A stretch of 64,000 nucleotides of DNA from Desmodesmus armatus (lineage: Eukaryota > Chlorophyta > Chlorophyceae > Sphaeropleales > Scenedesmaceae). The stretch is from positions 248,001-312,000 of the forward strand of contig VIIQ02000895.1 in assembly GCA_007449985.2 (NCBI GenBank), in the 5' to 3' direction. Shown here in pieces: positions 1 through 11,265 of the stretch (the stretch's first letter is position 1; each line of letters opens with the position of its first letter). The notes below the pieces were generated by a model. The model was given only the letters and a program-made list of their open reading frames with translations. It was not told the origin of the DNA and did not search any database. Both the position numbers and the translations under genes were made by a program.

Positions 1-703
1 AGTGACGGCAGCTGGTGCTGGTGCTGGTGAGGGCAGTGGGGCTCAGCATGCACCTGGCACTGCAGGAGCTGGGGGCACTGATGGTGCTGGTGGTGATGGC
101 AGGGTGGAGTATGAAGTGGAGGTGTTGGGAGTTGTACCAGGTGGGGAGGCAGTGGGGTGCAATGGATCCTGTGGCAACATGCAGCCTGCAGGACGGAGTG
201 TGTGCAGTGAATGAGGCATGTAGCTTGCTGGCAGCAATTGCAAGGCCTCCTCCTGCACATCATTAGCATATGCACTGACTTGCCATTTACGAGAGCGCAA
301 CTGGCCTACGCATGGCTGATGCAAGCAGTCGCCCGCCTAAACAATCTGGCTCAACTATTGCCAGCCCCTGCAGTCTGCAGAGCAATCGTTGATAGTCACG
401 ATCAGCACTGCTCACACGTGCTGCCCCTTCTCTGCAGGTCACGGAACCATGTCAGGTCAGCCTGTGCTGTCAGAGATTGCTCAGCAGGAGCACATCACCC
501 CTCAAGATGTTAGACAGGCAGCAGCAGAGCTGGCAACTACAGAGCCCCACCTGAAGCCCCCTAAGCCTGCCAAGGGCTGCGGCAGTTGGGTGAGGCGGCA
601 CCTGTCCCTCAATGTGGATGCACCCAGGAGGGCTGCAAAGAAGGGAGGGAAGGCGACGGGTCTCAGGGGCTGCTTTGGGGGTGGGAAGAAGAAGCAGAAG
701 TAG
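1..703 (+). CDS. 3' end of an unrecognised gene (two last exons)
   Basis: Two exons are visible. The first enters from the left edge and ends at 140 with a GT donor. It is almost pure Gly/Ala/Thr/Glu and then reads VEYEVEVLGVV. The last exon runs 438-703 after a CTGCAG acceptor, and the one-base phase left by the first exon fits it exactly. The last exon encodes about 88 residues that are Gln/Ala-rich, then Pro/Lys-rich, and ends in a basic tail GCFGGGKKKQK before TAG. The Cys next to a Lys cluster at the C terminus could suggest membrane association, but that is inference. I do not recognise the family. A TGTAA motif lies at 1189-1193. Confidence 0.6.
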
Positions 704-1093
704 AAGGCAGAGCAGTGACGGCAAGTGGGAGATGTTGACAGGACTTTGAGGGCTGTACAGCAGTTTGTTGGAAGCCAAAGCAGCGGCACAGGGCAGGAGT
801 CATGGCGGTGGGACATGCGCCAGCGCACACAGGTTGATCGCGAACTGAAGCAGCATGAGGCAATGACAGCATGTTACGGATAGGCTTGTGCTGCACAGCT
901 TGGCTGGTGGTGTGCTGGACTTGGGCAGCCTTCCACTCAACAGCTGCCCGTAGTTTGGCTGCCATCAGTGTTTGGTGTGGGAACGTGCATCATCAACCAA
1001 GTTGTCATCCATTGGGCAGAATGTGTGTGGTGTTTGTGTGTCTGACGGATGCAGCTGTCACCTCTGCAGAGCCTCAGGGTTGTGGAATCACCT

Positions 1094-1135
1094 GTGTCAA
1101 AGCAAGGTTGTTTGGTGTCAAAGCAAGGTTGTTTG
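1094..1135. repeat. Perfect 21-bp tandem duplication
   Basis: Two identical 21-bp units (1094-1114 and 1115-1135) abut in the presumed 3' UTR or intergenic stretch after the first gene. The rest of 704-1241 shows no coding exon that I can support. Confidence 0.9.
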
Positions 1136-1188
1136 TACGGTATGTTGGCATGTGGTTGCAGGGCACAGACTATGCCAGTGTGTATAGG

Positions 1189-1193
1189 TGTAA
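1189..1193 (+). terminator. TGTAA poly(A) signal, first gene
   Basis: TGTAA, the chlorophycean polyadenylation motif, lies about 485 bp after the stop at 703. It is the first one downstream on the + strand. Confidence 0.4.
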
Positions 1194-1322
1194 GGGATGG
1201 TGTGGCTTTCAAATCAATCCTGCTTAATCAATAAAGGCTAGTGTGCGCTGTACAGTTCAGTGCACGTGCTGAGCTGTCACCCCTTCATACCAATGAACCC
1301 TACTTTGACAAGTACAGGAGGG

Positions 1323-1335
1323 TTGACAATCCAGG
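1323..1335 (+). promoter_or_regulatory. Conserved upstream block shared by F-box/LRR copies 1 and 2
   Basis: The 13-bp string TTGACAATCCAGG occurs here and again at 4174-4186, 419 and 590 bp before the respective start codons. Flanking sequence is also related (a stretch resembling GAGCTG-CACCCCT precedes both). It may be a promoter element or simply co-duplicated flank. I did not find it upstream of copy 3. Confidence 0.35.
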
Positions 1336-1553
1336 CGGCCGATCTTCGAGTTCCGGGTATGCGACAACCAAGGTCCCACAACGCCATTTCAAAGATTTTT
1401 TCTGACCTCTCCAGCAAGCCCAGAGACCTCCACCGTTGCAATCGATCATCTTCAATTCATCTGGCAACCCCAAGCACCAACCAACGGCCAATTTCACCGT
1501 CGTTCCTTTTTGTTGAGTCAATCTCAACTTCTTGACAGGCTGTTCTGGCGCAG

Positions 1554-1740
1554 GTAAGTGAGCTACAGCCGCTGCTGTCAGAGTCACCAGTCAGGCATGG
1601 CCTAGTGACCATTTTCCGGAACCAGCACTACGGTCAAATCGCGAATGTGTCAGCCCACAACTTCTCTTATGTAAGCATTCAGAACGATCTGCATCAGTCA
1701 GAACGTCCAGGCGCCTGTTCATTTTGTTTATTGCCCCCAG
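1554..1740 (+). other. 5'-leader intron of F-box/LRR copy 1
   Basis: A consensus donor CAG|GTAAGTG at 1554 and an acceptor CCCCCAG|G at 1740 bracket an intron one base before the ATG. Equivalent introns occur at 4413-4762 (copy 2) and 7318-7494 (copy 3), so the 5' exon-intron structure was duplicated with the genes. Confidence 0.6.
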
Positions 1741-1741
1741 G

Positions 1742-3643
1742 ATGCCACGCCAAGAGTCCTCCCTGCTGCTGGCGCTGCCAGACCCCTGCCTGCTGGCGGT
1801 GCTGCAGTACTGTGCAGACAGCGACCAGCGCAGCCTGTTCAGTGCCGCCAGGGCTCACAGCAGGCTGCGCAAGGCAGCTGCGGCGGTGCTGCCCAGCATT
1901 ACAGCAGACTTGCCCCAGCAGCAGAAAGCAAACAGCTTGAAGCTGTACCTCAGGAACCACGCGCGGCACGTGTCCAGCATCAACCTCAAAGGGACTGAGG
2001 AGCATACAGTGCCGCTCCGCCAGCTCCCGCCTGAGCTGCAGCTGAAAAGCTTGCAGCTGGAGTGGTTTGACCTGCAGCTGTATCCTGGCACTCCCAGGCA
2101 CGTCCTGAAACCATGGTTGCTGCAGCCAAGCTTCCAGGGTGTGCTGGGTGATGCTGCCAGGGTAGCAGCCCTCACACAGCTACGGCTCGCAGACTGCGAC
2201 CTGCTGGACGGAGATGCCAGCGCCGGGCTGGCAGCATTGTCGGTGCTGTCTACTGGGCTCCAGCACCTCAGCATCAGCCGCATATGGCACAAGGGCAGCT
2301 TCAGGGCGCAGCTTCCAGCCTATATCGTATTGCCCCGGCTGCAGCAGCTCACCTACCTTGAGCTGGCTGGCATGGAGCTCTGGGGCCCTGACAGTGACAG
2401 TGGGGTTGAGGAAGGGGAGGGGGCCGAGGAAGGGGAGGCAGCTGCCCTGCAGCCCCTGCAGGCCTTGACCTGCCTGGTCGAGCTGCGGCTTGACGATCTG
2501 GGATTCAATGGGGCTCGTGGTAGCAGCACCTGCAGGATTACTGCCGAGTTGCTGCTTAGCACACACTTGAAGTGCCTGGTGGTGTTAAGGGGTGTGGAGG
2601 TGGAGCCATCTGCCCTGGCTGGCAAGACCCAGCTGCAGCTTTTGGATCACGATCTCACTCACACCCGCTTTGATGGTGCAGCAGCGGAAGCGCAGCTTCT
2701 GTCCTGCATCCAGCCGCTGCAGGAGCTGACACACCTGCGCTTGGGGGACGTGTGGCCTATCGAGGAGGGTAGCCCTCCCGTGGCAGCCTACTCAGCCCTG
2801 ACAGCAAGCAGCAAGCTGCAGCACCTCGACGTCAGTCAGTGCAGACTGCCAGAAGGTGCGTGGGCGCACATCTTTCCCACTGGCAGGCAGCTGCGGCAGC
2901 TGCGGTCCCTGAATTTCTCATACGTTCGAGAGCCACGAGGTAACATGACCATTGTCCCGGAGGGCAGCCGCCTTGTAAGCTGCTGCCCCAGCCTGCAGTC
3001 ACTGGACCTGCGAGGACTGCAGGGGCTGAACGCAGAGCAGCTCGTCGCACTCCAGGGGCTGAGCGGGCTGCACACACTGCGCTTCACAGGTCATGATCTC
3101 ACGTGGCAGGGTTGGCTGGCGGTGTGTGAGCTGACAAGGCTGAGGGAACTGGATGTGCAGCACCTAGGCGCAACTCAGCAGCGGTTATTGCAGTTAACGC
3201 AGCTGAGGCACTTGACAAGGTTGGTCTACAAAGGGGTCAGGGAGGACTTGGTTCTGACCGCTCAGGTAATACGCCGGGTAACAAATGGCAATGGGACTTT
3301 CCTGTCTCAAGCTTGGCATGTGATGTAGGTAGTTGGATGTGGAGCGGAGGCTATCGCCACAATGTTGCTGGTTAGATGCATGTTGGTCAGATGCATGTCC
3401 GGTTTGCCTGAAGCTTTTCTTATCACAGAGGCTGTACTTCATGCAGCATCTCTCTGTCTGTCACCGTCAGTCGTGGCACCATGCATCTTGCACTGACAAT
3501 GCCGCTGTCGCTGCTGCTGTGATCACTGCTGCTGCTGTATGCGTCACTCTGCGCAGGCTCCTGAAGACGAACCTGTGTGGCGGCAAGTGCCACGAGCGGT
3601 GCAGCAGCTCGTCAACCTTGCAAACGAACCGCCAGATCCCTAG
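1742..3643 (+). CDS. F-box-like / leucine-rich-repeat protein, tandem copy 1
   Basis: Exon 1 (1742-3265, 508 codons) and exon 2 (3557-3643) join in phase 0 across a 291-bp intron; stop TAG. The N terminus (MPRQES, then LLALPDPCLLAVLQYC...SLFSAARAHSRLR) fits an F-box-like motif of the 'LPD-LL--IL' type. About ten irregular leucine-rich repeats follow, for example LTQLRLADCDL, LQQLTYLELAG and LQSLDLRGLQGL. Such proteins usually act as substrate adaptors of SCF ubiquitin ligases; that role is inferred. The last exon adds APEDEPVWRQVPRAVQQL, which is conserved in all three copies. The start is the methionine shared by all copies. A leader intron (1554-1740) ends one base before ATG, as in copies 2 and 3. 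An acidic patch (about residues 220-235) varies in length between copies. Confidence 0.85.
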
Positions 3644-4762
3644 AGGCACCGCAGGCCCCTGCAGCACTTGCGGAGTGACCGGCCAACACTCAATGAGCTG
3701 CAGTGATTGCAGCTGTCAGGCAGCATGAAGCTGCTGAACAGCTGCACAACAGCAACATCAGGAGCAGCACTTCCTTTTGTTAGTCACATTTTTGGTGTTT
3801 GCAGAGTTTGCACTAATTGTACAGGCTGTACGGGACGATCAGTTCCCACGTGTTGAGCTGATACAGCAGTCATGTGCATTGCAGTTTAAAGGTGTCAATG
3901 CAGCATACAGGGTTTCAACGTGGTATGTTGCCACGCATATCCCTGCTGGTTGTCTGCACCCATTCTGGGTGATGTGGCTGACCGAGGTGGTCAAGGTGGC
4001 CACCACATGGAGTGGTGGAGCCTCAGAGTTGCACCGTGTTAATGTTGTCCAAACGAAAATAGTTTTGGGCACACCGTGTTGTACGTCAATAAGGCATGCT
4101 CTCTGCAAGTCTGCATCGTGTGCTAATCAAGGCTGAGCTGCACAGCTGCCACCCCTGTCAGGTGAAACCTAGATTGACAATCCAGGTGTTTGACAACACA
4201 GGGGCGTCCAGGGGTTGACAGGGGTTCAGCAAAGTACACTAATGTTCCCCTGGCCTTTCAGGCAACCACAGAGACGTTCACCACCGCGATCGATCTTGAT
4301 TTTTCTCACTTGTCCCCGTAGCACCCTCCTGTGCAACTCAACGGGCCATTGCAGCGTCTCAACCCCTTTTTGTGCAAACTTCAGCTTCTTGGTACGCGGA
4401 CTGCTGCAGCAGGTGAGTGAACTTCGACCTGGTGCTGGTCTGTACTGGTGTCCAATCCAATCATTGGTTGGCCCTGGCCCATGCTTGGTTGGCTTGTGCA
4501 GAACATTTTCAACGAAAGAAGCAGCACAATCACCACTGGTCAAGTAGTACAACGGTCTGCGCCACTTAGAAGGCCCATTCGCCTGCTCAAAGTGTGCTCC
4601 TTCCTCCCCAGGATGCCACAGACAGCTATAACCAAGCATGGCATTGGCGCAGTCAGCACTGTTCCACAGCGTTGAAGCCCCACTATTCAAGCATGTCAAT
4701 CAGTTAACGGTATGCACCGCTTACAAGGACATGCTTGCTCATGTGTGTGTTTCTGGCCCCAG
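3644..4762. other. Intergenic region and leader of copy 2
   Basis: This holds the 3' flank of copy 1, whose text resembles the 3' flanks of copies 2 and 3 (for example the GGGACGATCAG / GGGACGGTCAG block). It then holds the promoter, leader exon and leader intron (4413-4762) of copy 2. No independent coding exon is convincing. Confidence 0.6.
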
Positions 4763-4763
4763 G

Positions 4764-6672
4764 ATGCCACGCCAAGAGTCATGCCTGCTGCTGGCGCTGC
4801 CAGACCCCTGCCTGCTGGCAGTGCTGCAGTACTGTGCAGACAGCGACCAGTGCAGCCTGTTCAGTGCCGCCAGGGCTCACAGCAGGCTGCACCAGGCAGC
4901 TGCGGCGGCACTGCCCAGCATAACAGCAGACTTACCCCAGCAGCAGAAGGCAGACAGCGTGAAGCTGTACCTCAGGAACCATGGGCAGCATGTAAGCAGC
5001 ATCAACCTCAAAGGTACAGAGCAGCATACAGTCCCTCTCTGCCAGCTCCCGCCTGAGCTGCAGCTGAAAAGCTTGCAGCTCAAGTGGTTTGACCTGCAGC
5101 TGCTGCCTGGCACCCCCAGACACGTGTTGAGCCCGTGGTTGCCGCAGCCAAGCTACCAGGGTGTGCTGGGTGATGCTGCCAGGGTAGCGGCCCTGACACA
5201 GCTGCGGCTCACAGATTGCGACCTGCTTGATGGAGAGGCCAGTGGTGGGCTTGCAGCGATGTCGGTGCTGCCTACTGGGCTGCAGCACCTCAGCATCAGC
5301 CGCATATGGCACAAGGGCAGCTTCAGGGCGCAGCTTCCAGCCTATATCGTATTGCCCCGGCTGCAGCAGCTCACCTACCTTGGGCTAGCTGGCATGGAGC
5401 TCTGGGGCCCTGACAGTGACAGTGGGGTTGAGGAGGGGGAGGGGGAAGGGGAGGCAGCTGCCCTGCAGCCCCTGCAGGCCTTGACCCGCCTGGTCGAGCT
5501 GCGGCTTGACGATCTGGGGTTCAGTGGGGCTCGTGGTAGCAGCTCCTGCAGGATTACTGCCAGGCTGCTGCCCAGCACACACTTGAAGTGTCTGGTGTTG
5601 TCAGGGGGTATACAGTTGCAGCCAAGCGCCCTGGCCGGCAAGACTCAGCTGCAGCACCTAGAACTGAACCTTACTCACACCATGTCTTATGGTGGCGCAG
5701 AGGTGGCGCAGCTGGTGTCCTGCATTCAGCCGCTGCAGGAGCTGACACACTTGCGCCTGGGGAGTTTTTTGGGTTACGAGGAGGCTAACCCACCTGCCGT
5801 AGCCTTCGCAGCCCTGACAGCAAGCAGCAAGCTGCAGCACCTCAACATCAGTTGGTGCTCACTGCCAGAAGGAGTGTGGGCACACATGTTTCCCACTGGC
5901 AGGCAGCTGCGGCAGCTGCAGTCCCTGAACAGCTCATATGTTGATCAGCCAAACGGCAAGTGCTATACCATACCTGAAGGCAGCCGCCTTGTCAGCTGCT
6001 GCCCCAGCCTGCAGTCCTTGGACGTGAGAGGACTGCTGGGGCTGAACGCTGAGCAGCTGGCCCCACTACAGGGGCTCAGCGGGCTGAGTGCCCTGTTCAT
6101 TGGTGGTACTGGGCTCAGAGGCGATGGGTGGCAGGCGGTGTGTCAGCTGACAGGGCTGAGGGAACTGGAGCTGAGGGACCCACGCCTTACACGGGAGCAG
6201 CTGTTGCAGTCAACACAGCTGCAGAACCTTACAAGGTTTGTTTGCCGACGTTTCAGGGAGGACTTTGTTCTGGTTGCCCAGGTGGGTTTGGGAGGGGATT
6301 TCCTGTCCCAAACTTGGCATGGCATCTGGCTTGTTGGGTGATGAGTGGAGGCTACCGCCACAGTCACAGTAACTACATGCACGTGCTGGCTTACCCTAGA
6401 AGGTTGGGATTAACACATTATCACCAACCGTTACCGCACTTCACGTAGCAACTCATTGTCTGTTGCCCTAGTCACTACGCTGCTGCTCCTACTGCTGCTG
6501 CTACTGCTGCTGCTGCTGCTGCTGCGGCTTTTTCTGCTGCTGTTGCTGCTGTATGCGTTGCTCTGCGCAGGCCCCTGAAGACGAGCCGGTATGGCAGCAA
6601 GTGCCACGGGCAGTGCAGCAGCTGCACAACCTGCCAGAGGTACAGCAGGACGATGCAGCATTGGGGGAGTGA
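4764..6672 (+). CDS. F-box-like / leucine-rich-repeat protein, tandem copy 2
   Basis: Exon 1 is 4764-6281 (506 codons); exon 2 is 6571-6672, joined in phase 0; stop TGA. Gene structure matches copy 1, and most of the protein aligns residue for residue without gaps: the F-box-like N terminus MPRQESCLLLALPD, the central acidic stretch and the leucine-rich repeats. The last exon begins APEDEPVWQQVPRAVQQL and ends with DDAALGE. Likely an SCF-type substrate receptor, by family knowledge only. The intron before the last exon carries a long CTG run (about 6480-6550) near its acceptor. Divergence from copy 1 is concentrated in repeat faces, as expected for recognition surfaces, but I could not compute substitution rates. 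Confidence 0.85.
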
Positions 6673-7494
6673 TGGGCCAACTCTGCAGCTGTCAGACGGC
6701 GTGGGGTTGCTGAAAAGCTTGGCTGCGCGGCAGCAGTAGCAGTTGCAGTAGCAGCAGCATGCAAGCATATGCTTGCAGCAGCTGAGGCAGCAAGCTGGCA
6801 GCACACCCGCCTGGCAGTACGCAGCAGTGAACCCATGCAGAACTGATTCAGTTGCTCCAGAGTCGTGCTGTTTGCAGGGCCTGCCCTGATTTTGAATTCA
6901 TACTGAACAACCTTTGAGGGACGGTCAGTGTCCGTCAACGTTGATGCTGCTGTCACCTGCATTGCGGCTGCACCCAAACCACCAGGTGGAATGCGCAGAG
7001 TCCGGCAACCTCAGTGGGGCCCCCACCCCCAGGGGGATTGGGTAGGCAAGCCAGCTGTCGCCCTGTGCCTGGATTTTGTAAGTATAGGTGACAGTCACAC
7101 AAAGGGATCCTGTGGCGACCGAGCGCATCAAGAGGTGCATAACCGATATTCCGACCTTCCACGCAACGTTGCGTTCACGCAGAAAGCAGCGACCTACACC
7201 GATCAGCTGCGATCTTTCCTCCAACCAACCCCCGTCACAGCCCCAAAGCCCCTTGCAGTGTCACCATCTGGTTCTGTGCCGATATATTATCTATTGCAAG
7301 CTCGGCTGCTGCGCAAGGTAACTGCGCTACAGCCTGGTACTGTCAGTGACTGACAAGTGACTTTTGGTGACTTTGGCCGTGTTCAGCACCATTTCGCCCT
7401 GTACCACGCTAATGAACTCAGTTGTCCCACTATCGACGGTCTGAAGTACCTTTAAAGTCCATGCACCTGCTGATAAATGTTGCTGCTGCTCCAG
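6673..7494. other. Intergenic region and leader of copy 3
   Basis: Holds the 3' flank of copy 2, including a TGTAA motif at 7077-7081 (about 405 bp after the stop). The leader exon and leader intron of copy 3 (donor GCAAG|GTAACT at 7318, acceptor at 7494) follow. I see no independent gene. Confidence 0.55.
7077..7081 (+). terminator. TGTAA poly(A) signal, F-box/LRR copy 2
   Basis: TGTAA about 405 bp after the copy 2 stop codon. Confidence 0.4.
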
Positions 7495-7495
7495 G

Positions 7496-9479
7496 ATGCC
7501 AAGGCAAGAGTCATCACTGCTGCTGGCGCTGCCAGACCCCTGCCTGCTGACAGTGCTGCAGTACTGTGCAGCCGACGACCAGCCCAGCCTGTTCAGTGCC
7601 GCCAGGGCCCACAGCAGGCTGCGCCAGGCAGCTGCGGCGGCACTGCCTGGCATAGCAGCAGACTTGCCCCACAAGGCGGAGAGCGTGAAGCTGTACCTCA
7701 AGAATCACGGGCAGCATGTAAGCAGCATCAACCTCAAAGGGGCTGAGTCGCTTCCAGTTTCTCTCCGCCAGCTCCCACCTGAGCTGCAGCTGAAAAGCTT
7801 GCAGCTTGAGTGGTTCAACCTGCTGCTGTATCCTGGCAGTGGGTCGAAGTGGGCGTCAAGCCCCGATTGGCCAATTGCAAACTTTCAGGGCGTGCTGGGG
7901 GATGCTACCAGGGTAGCAGACCTCACACAGCTGCGGCTCACAGACTGCGACCTGCTAGATGGGCCTAGCAGTGGGGGGCTGGCAGCGCTGTCTGTGCTGC
8001 CTACTGGGCTGCAGCACCTCAGCATCAGCCGCATATTTTACAGGGGCGGCTACAGGGCGCATTTCCCAGCTGGGATTTTGCCCCGGCTGCAGCAGCTCAC
8101 CTACCTTGAGCTGGCTGGCACGTACCTTCTTGCCCCTGCCAAGGCCAAGGCACTGAGCTTCCCGCCCGTTTTCTTCCTGGGCAGGGACGACGAGGGGCAG
8201 GGGTTGGAGGGGCAGGAGGAAGGGCACGGGGAGGGGGAAGGGGAGGCAGCTGCCCTGCAGCCCCTGCAGGCCTTGGCCCGCCTGGTCGAGCTGCGGCTTC
8301 ATAACCTGCAGCTTGACACGATGGTACCTGCAGGGGACGACAGCACTCTCGCCATCCCCTGCAGGATCACTGCCAGGCTGCTGCCCAGCACACACTTGAG
8401 GTGCATGGTGTTGTCAGGGGGTGTGGGGTTAGAGCCAGATGTGCTGGCTGGCAAGACCCAGCTGCAGCACCTAGAACTGAACCTGGCTGACACGATCCCT
8501 GGTGCTGCAGCAGAGGTAGGGGAGCTGCTGTCCTGCATACAGCCGCTGCAGGAGCTGACTCACTTGCACCTGGGGCATCTCTGTGCTGGTGTGGTGGGCG
8601 GCCCTCCACCCGCAGCATACTCAGCCCTGACAGCAAGCAGCAAGCTGCAGCACCTTGACATCAGCGGGTGCAGACTGCCAATAGATGGGCTGGTGCACCT
8701 GTTCCCCACTGGCAGGCAGCTGCCGCAGCTGCAGTCCCTGAACATCGCAAACGTTCTTGAGCCAGGCAGCGGGTATATCACAGTGCCTGAAGGCAGCCGC
8801 CTTGTCAGCTGCTGCCCCAGCCTGCAGTGCTTGGACGTGAGAGGACTGCAGGGGCTGAACGGGGAGCGGCTGGCCCCACTCCAGGGGCTGAGCGGGCTGC
8901 ACACACTGCGTGTTGCTGGTGATGGTCTTTCCGTAATGGGGTGGGAAGCTGTGTGTCAGCTAAAAAGGCTGAGGGAATTGGATCTGCATTACCCACGGGC
9001 AACTGTGCAGCAGATGTTGCAGTCAACACAGCTGGGAAATCTGACGAGGTTTGTCTACCAAGGGTTCGGGGAGGACTTCGTGCTGATCGCTCAGGTAGGT
9101 TGGAGAGGGGACCTCCTGACCCAGAAGTTGGCATGGCATGTGGCTTGTTGGGTGAGGAGCGGAGGCTACCGCCACAGTCTTGGTGACTACATGCATATTC
9201 TGACTTGGTTTTTGCCAAAAGTTTTCATTTCCACATGTGTACACGGCATCACCCACTGTCACTGTACTTCACGCAGCATCTCTTTGCTTGTTGATGAAAC
9301 GGTTACACTGCTGCTGATGCTGCTGCTGTGACTGCTGCTGCTGCTGCTGCTGTATGCATGGCTCTGCGCAGGCACCTGAAGACGAGCCCGTGTGGCGCCA
9401 AGTGCCAGGAGCGGTGCTGCAGCTGCAGAACCTGCCATGGGACCCGCCTGCACCACTGCCTGCACCACTGGAGTGGTAG
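7496..9479 (+). CDS. F-box-like / leucine-rich-repeat protein, tandem copy 3
   Basis: Exon 1 is 7496-9094 (533 codons); exon 2 is 9372-9479, joined in phase 0; stop TAG. It shares the F-box-like N terminus (MPRQES, LLALPDPCLLTVLQYC) and leucine-rich repeats with copies 1 and 2. It is about 25 residues longer, mainly through an expanded acidic Gly/Glu-rich insert near residues 215-250 and an added segment near residue 270. The last exon starts APEDEPVWRQVPGAVLQL and ends with a Pro-rich tail. The intron before it carries a CTG run (about 9307-9353). Role inferred as for the other copies. Confidence 0.85.
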
Positions 9480-9833
9480 GCCGACACTGCAGCTGTCAGA
9501 CAGCATAGGGCCACCACGCACTCAGCTGAGCGGCAGCAACAGCAGGAGCAGCAGCAGAAGGCCAACTGTGCTACAGGTGGTGGCCAACAGCACCAGCAGA
9601 AGGCTGGTGGCAACGGCCGCAGTTGGGGCAGTAAGCTGGCAGCACAGCAGGCTGAGAACTTTTACCACCACAGCAATACACTGTGCGATTGCGATGCTGT
9701 TGGGCAGTGGCCCCATGGCTAGTCAGCTGCAATTTAAGCTGAGAGTTGTGATGTGTGCGAGGTCTGCGCTTTTTCTATACTGTAGCGGGACAACCTGTTG
9801 ATCATTTATTGTTGAGGCGGCAGTTACCTGCAT

Positions 9834-9838
9834 TGTAA
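9834..9838 (+). terminator. TGTAA poly(A) signal, F-box/LRR copy 3
   Basis: TGTAA about 355 bp after the copy 3 stop. The surrounding text (CACCTGCATTG / TACCTGCATTG) is shared with the 3' flank of copy 2. Confidence 0.4.
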
Positions 9839-9881
9839 GTTGCACAGTGACTGTGGCCACAGCAGCAGTATCAAGGACATA

Positions 9882-10139
9882 GGGTAGCGTTGTTTTGAAA
9901 CCGGTACACCCTGTTTCCTTGGGTCACGGGTGGAGTTGCTCCCCCCCCGGGGGGCCTGGTTTTCACGGCAAGTGCTCCTTGCTCCCCCCCCCCCCCCCCT
10001 TTCAGCACGTTTTGCCTGCAAAGTGGCCAGATCTCAGTTGCCACCCCCCCCCCCCCTCAGCTGCCTCCAGACTGATTCTGCTCTTTGCCCACCCCCCCTC
10101 AAAGAAACACGGTGTACCGGTTTCGAAAAAACGCTACCC
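9882..10139. mobile_element. Short non-autonomous DNA transposon (MITE-like) with ~38-bp terminal inverted repeats
   Basis: The left end starts GGGTAGCGTTGTTTTGAAAC and the right end is its near-perfect reverse complement (ending GAAAAAACGCTACCC). About 38 bp of each end pair up, sharing the palindromic-looking core GAAACCGGTACACC. ATA lies directly outside both ends, consistent with a 3-bp target duplication. The interior is short, C-rich (several runs of 8-14 C) and non-coding. Total length is 258 bp. The superfamily is not assigned. Confidence 0.75.
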
Positions 10140-10166
10140 ATATATGCCGCAGGGTTGTGTTTCTGC

Positions 10167-10209
10167 GTGACACTCTCCGTGCTGCCTGCTGGGCTGGAGC
10201 ACCTCAGCA
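10167..10209 (+). pseudogene. Fragment of a fourth F-box/LRR gene copy
   Basis: About 43 bp match the segment of copies 1-3 that encodes LSVLPTGLQHLS; here it reads LSVLPAGLEHLS. No F-box, no flanking repeats and no last exon remain. It begins about 28 bp after the right end of the MITE-like element, so a degenerate fourth copy may have been cut or invaded there. Confidence 0.55.
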
Positions 10210-10750
10210 ACATCTGTAACTGTGGTGGGTTTTGTGGGGGCTCTCAACAACATTGGCAGCAAGCAATGACGTCGATGCACGGACAGCTTCCTTGCTTTGT
10301 ACTGTGGGCCTGGCAGTACACCCTGTAAGCCAAGACTCACCAGTGCCAGCCTTATGTACATAGAACATGGCATCTTGGAACCATGCATGTGCTGAACATC
10401 TCACAGCGTGAGCCACACCCCGAGGTCAGAGATCAGTCAACAGCTTTGAAGCTCTGTCAGAGCTGTTGCATGTTCAAACCAAGGTGTCAACACAAGCCTG
10501 CCAGACGTGGCAAAAAGTACGGTCGGAATTGAGCGATGAACAGCAGCTCTCAGGGCTGCTAAGCCCTGCTGTCATACACTGATCTAACCTTTGATCTCAC
10601 AGTCAGATCACCCACTCATCCAACATCAGCACCAGGGCTAGAGCGTACGCTCTGTCTAGTTTGAGCTCTGTCTAGTTCTGTTTGTTTAGACCATATTGAT
10701 TCAGTGGACAGGGCGGACGGATCGTCAAGTGGCCGGTGTAGGCCCACAGC
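10210..10750. other. Non-coding stretch upstream of the nucleoside hydrolase
   Basis: No exon with acceptable splice sites or a recognisable protein is visible. It presumably holds the promoter and leader of the gene starting at 10751. The 11-bp string CTCTGTCTAGT occurs twice near 10650-10677. Confidence 0.4.
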
Positions 10751-11225
10751 ATGCAACAGCAGCACAGAAAGAAGATACCAGTCTGGTTGGATTGTGACCC
10801 TGGTGCGGGACCAGCAACAGGCATCAGCTTTCATCCGACACCCATGTGAAGTGCTCAGGCAAAGCCTGTTATTTTGGCAGGGCATGATGATGCGCTGGCC
10901 ATACTGCTGGCAGGGTACCACCCTGCAATACAGCTGCTGGGGATCAGCACAGTTGCAAGCAACCAGGTGAGCCCCCATGTACCGGCCCTCACCAACTACT
11001 AGGAGCCTTGGGGAAGCACGCAGAAGGGGCTGTGCTGGGACACAGGAGCAGCCTGCAGGAGCAGCTGGGGGCTAGGGCAAAGTCCCCAGAGCTTGTTTCA
11101 AGGTGCAGACCAGGGCGAGACTGGAATGAACCAGTCACCTGTTGAACATCAATAATGCAGATCTGCCAGCCTGGATGCTTGAAGCATGTTTGGTAGTGTC
11201 AGCAGCAGCCAGCTGAGGTGCAATG

Positions 11226-11265
<40 letters not shown>

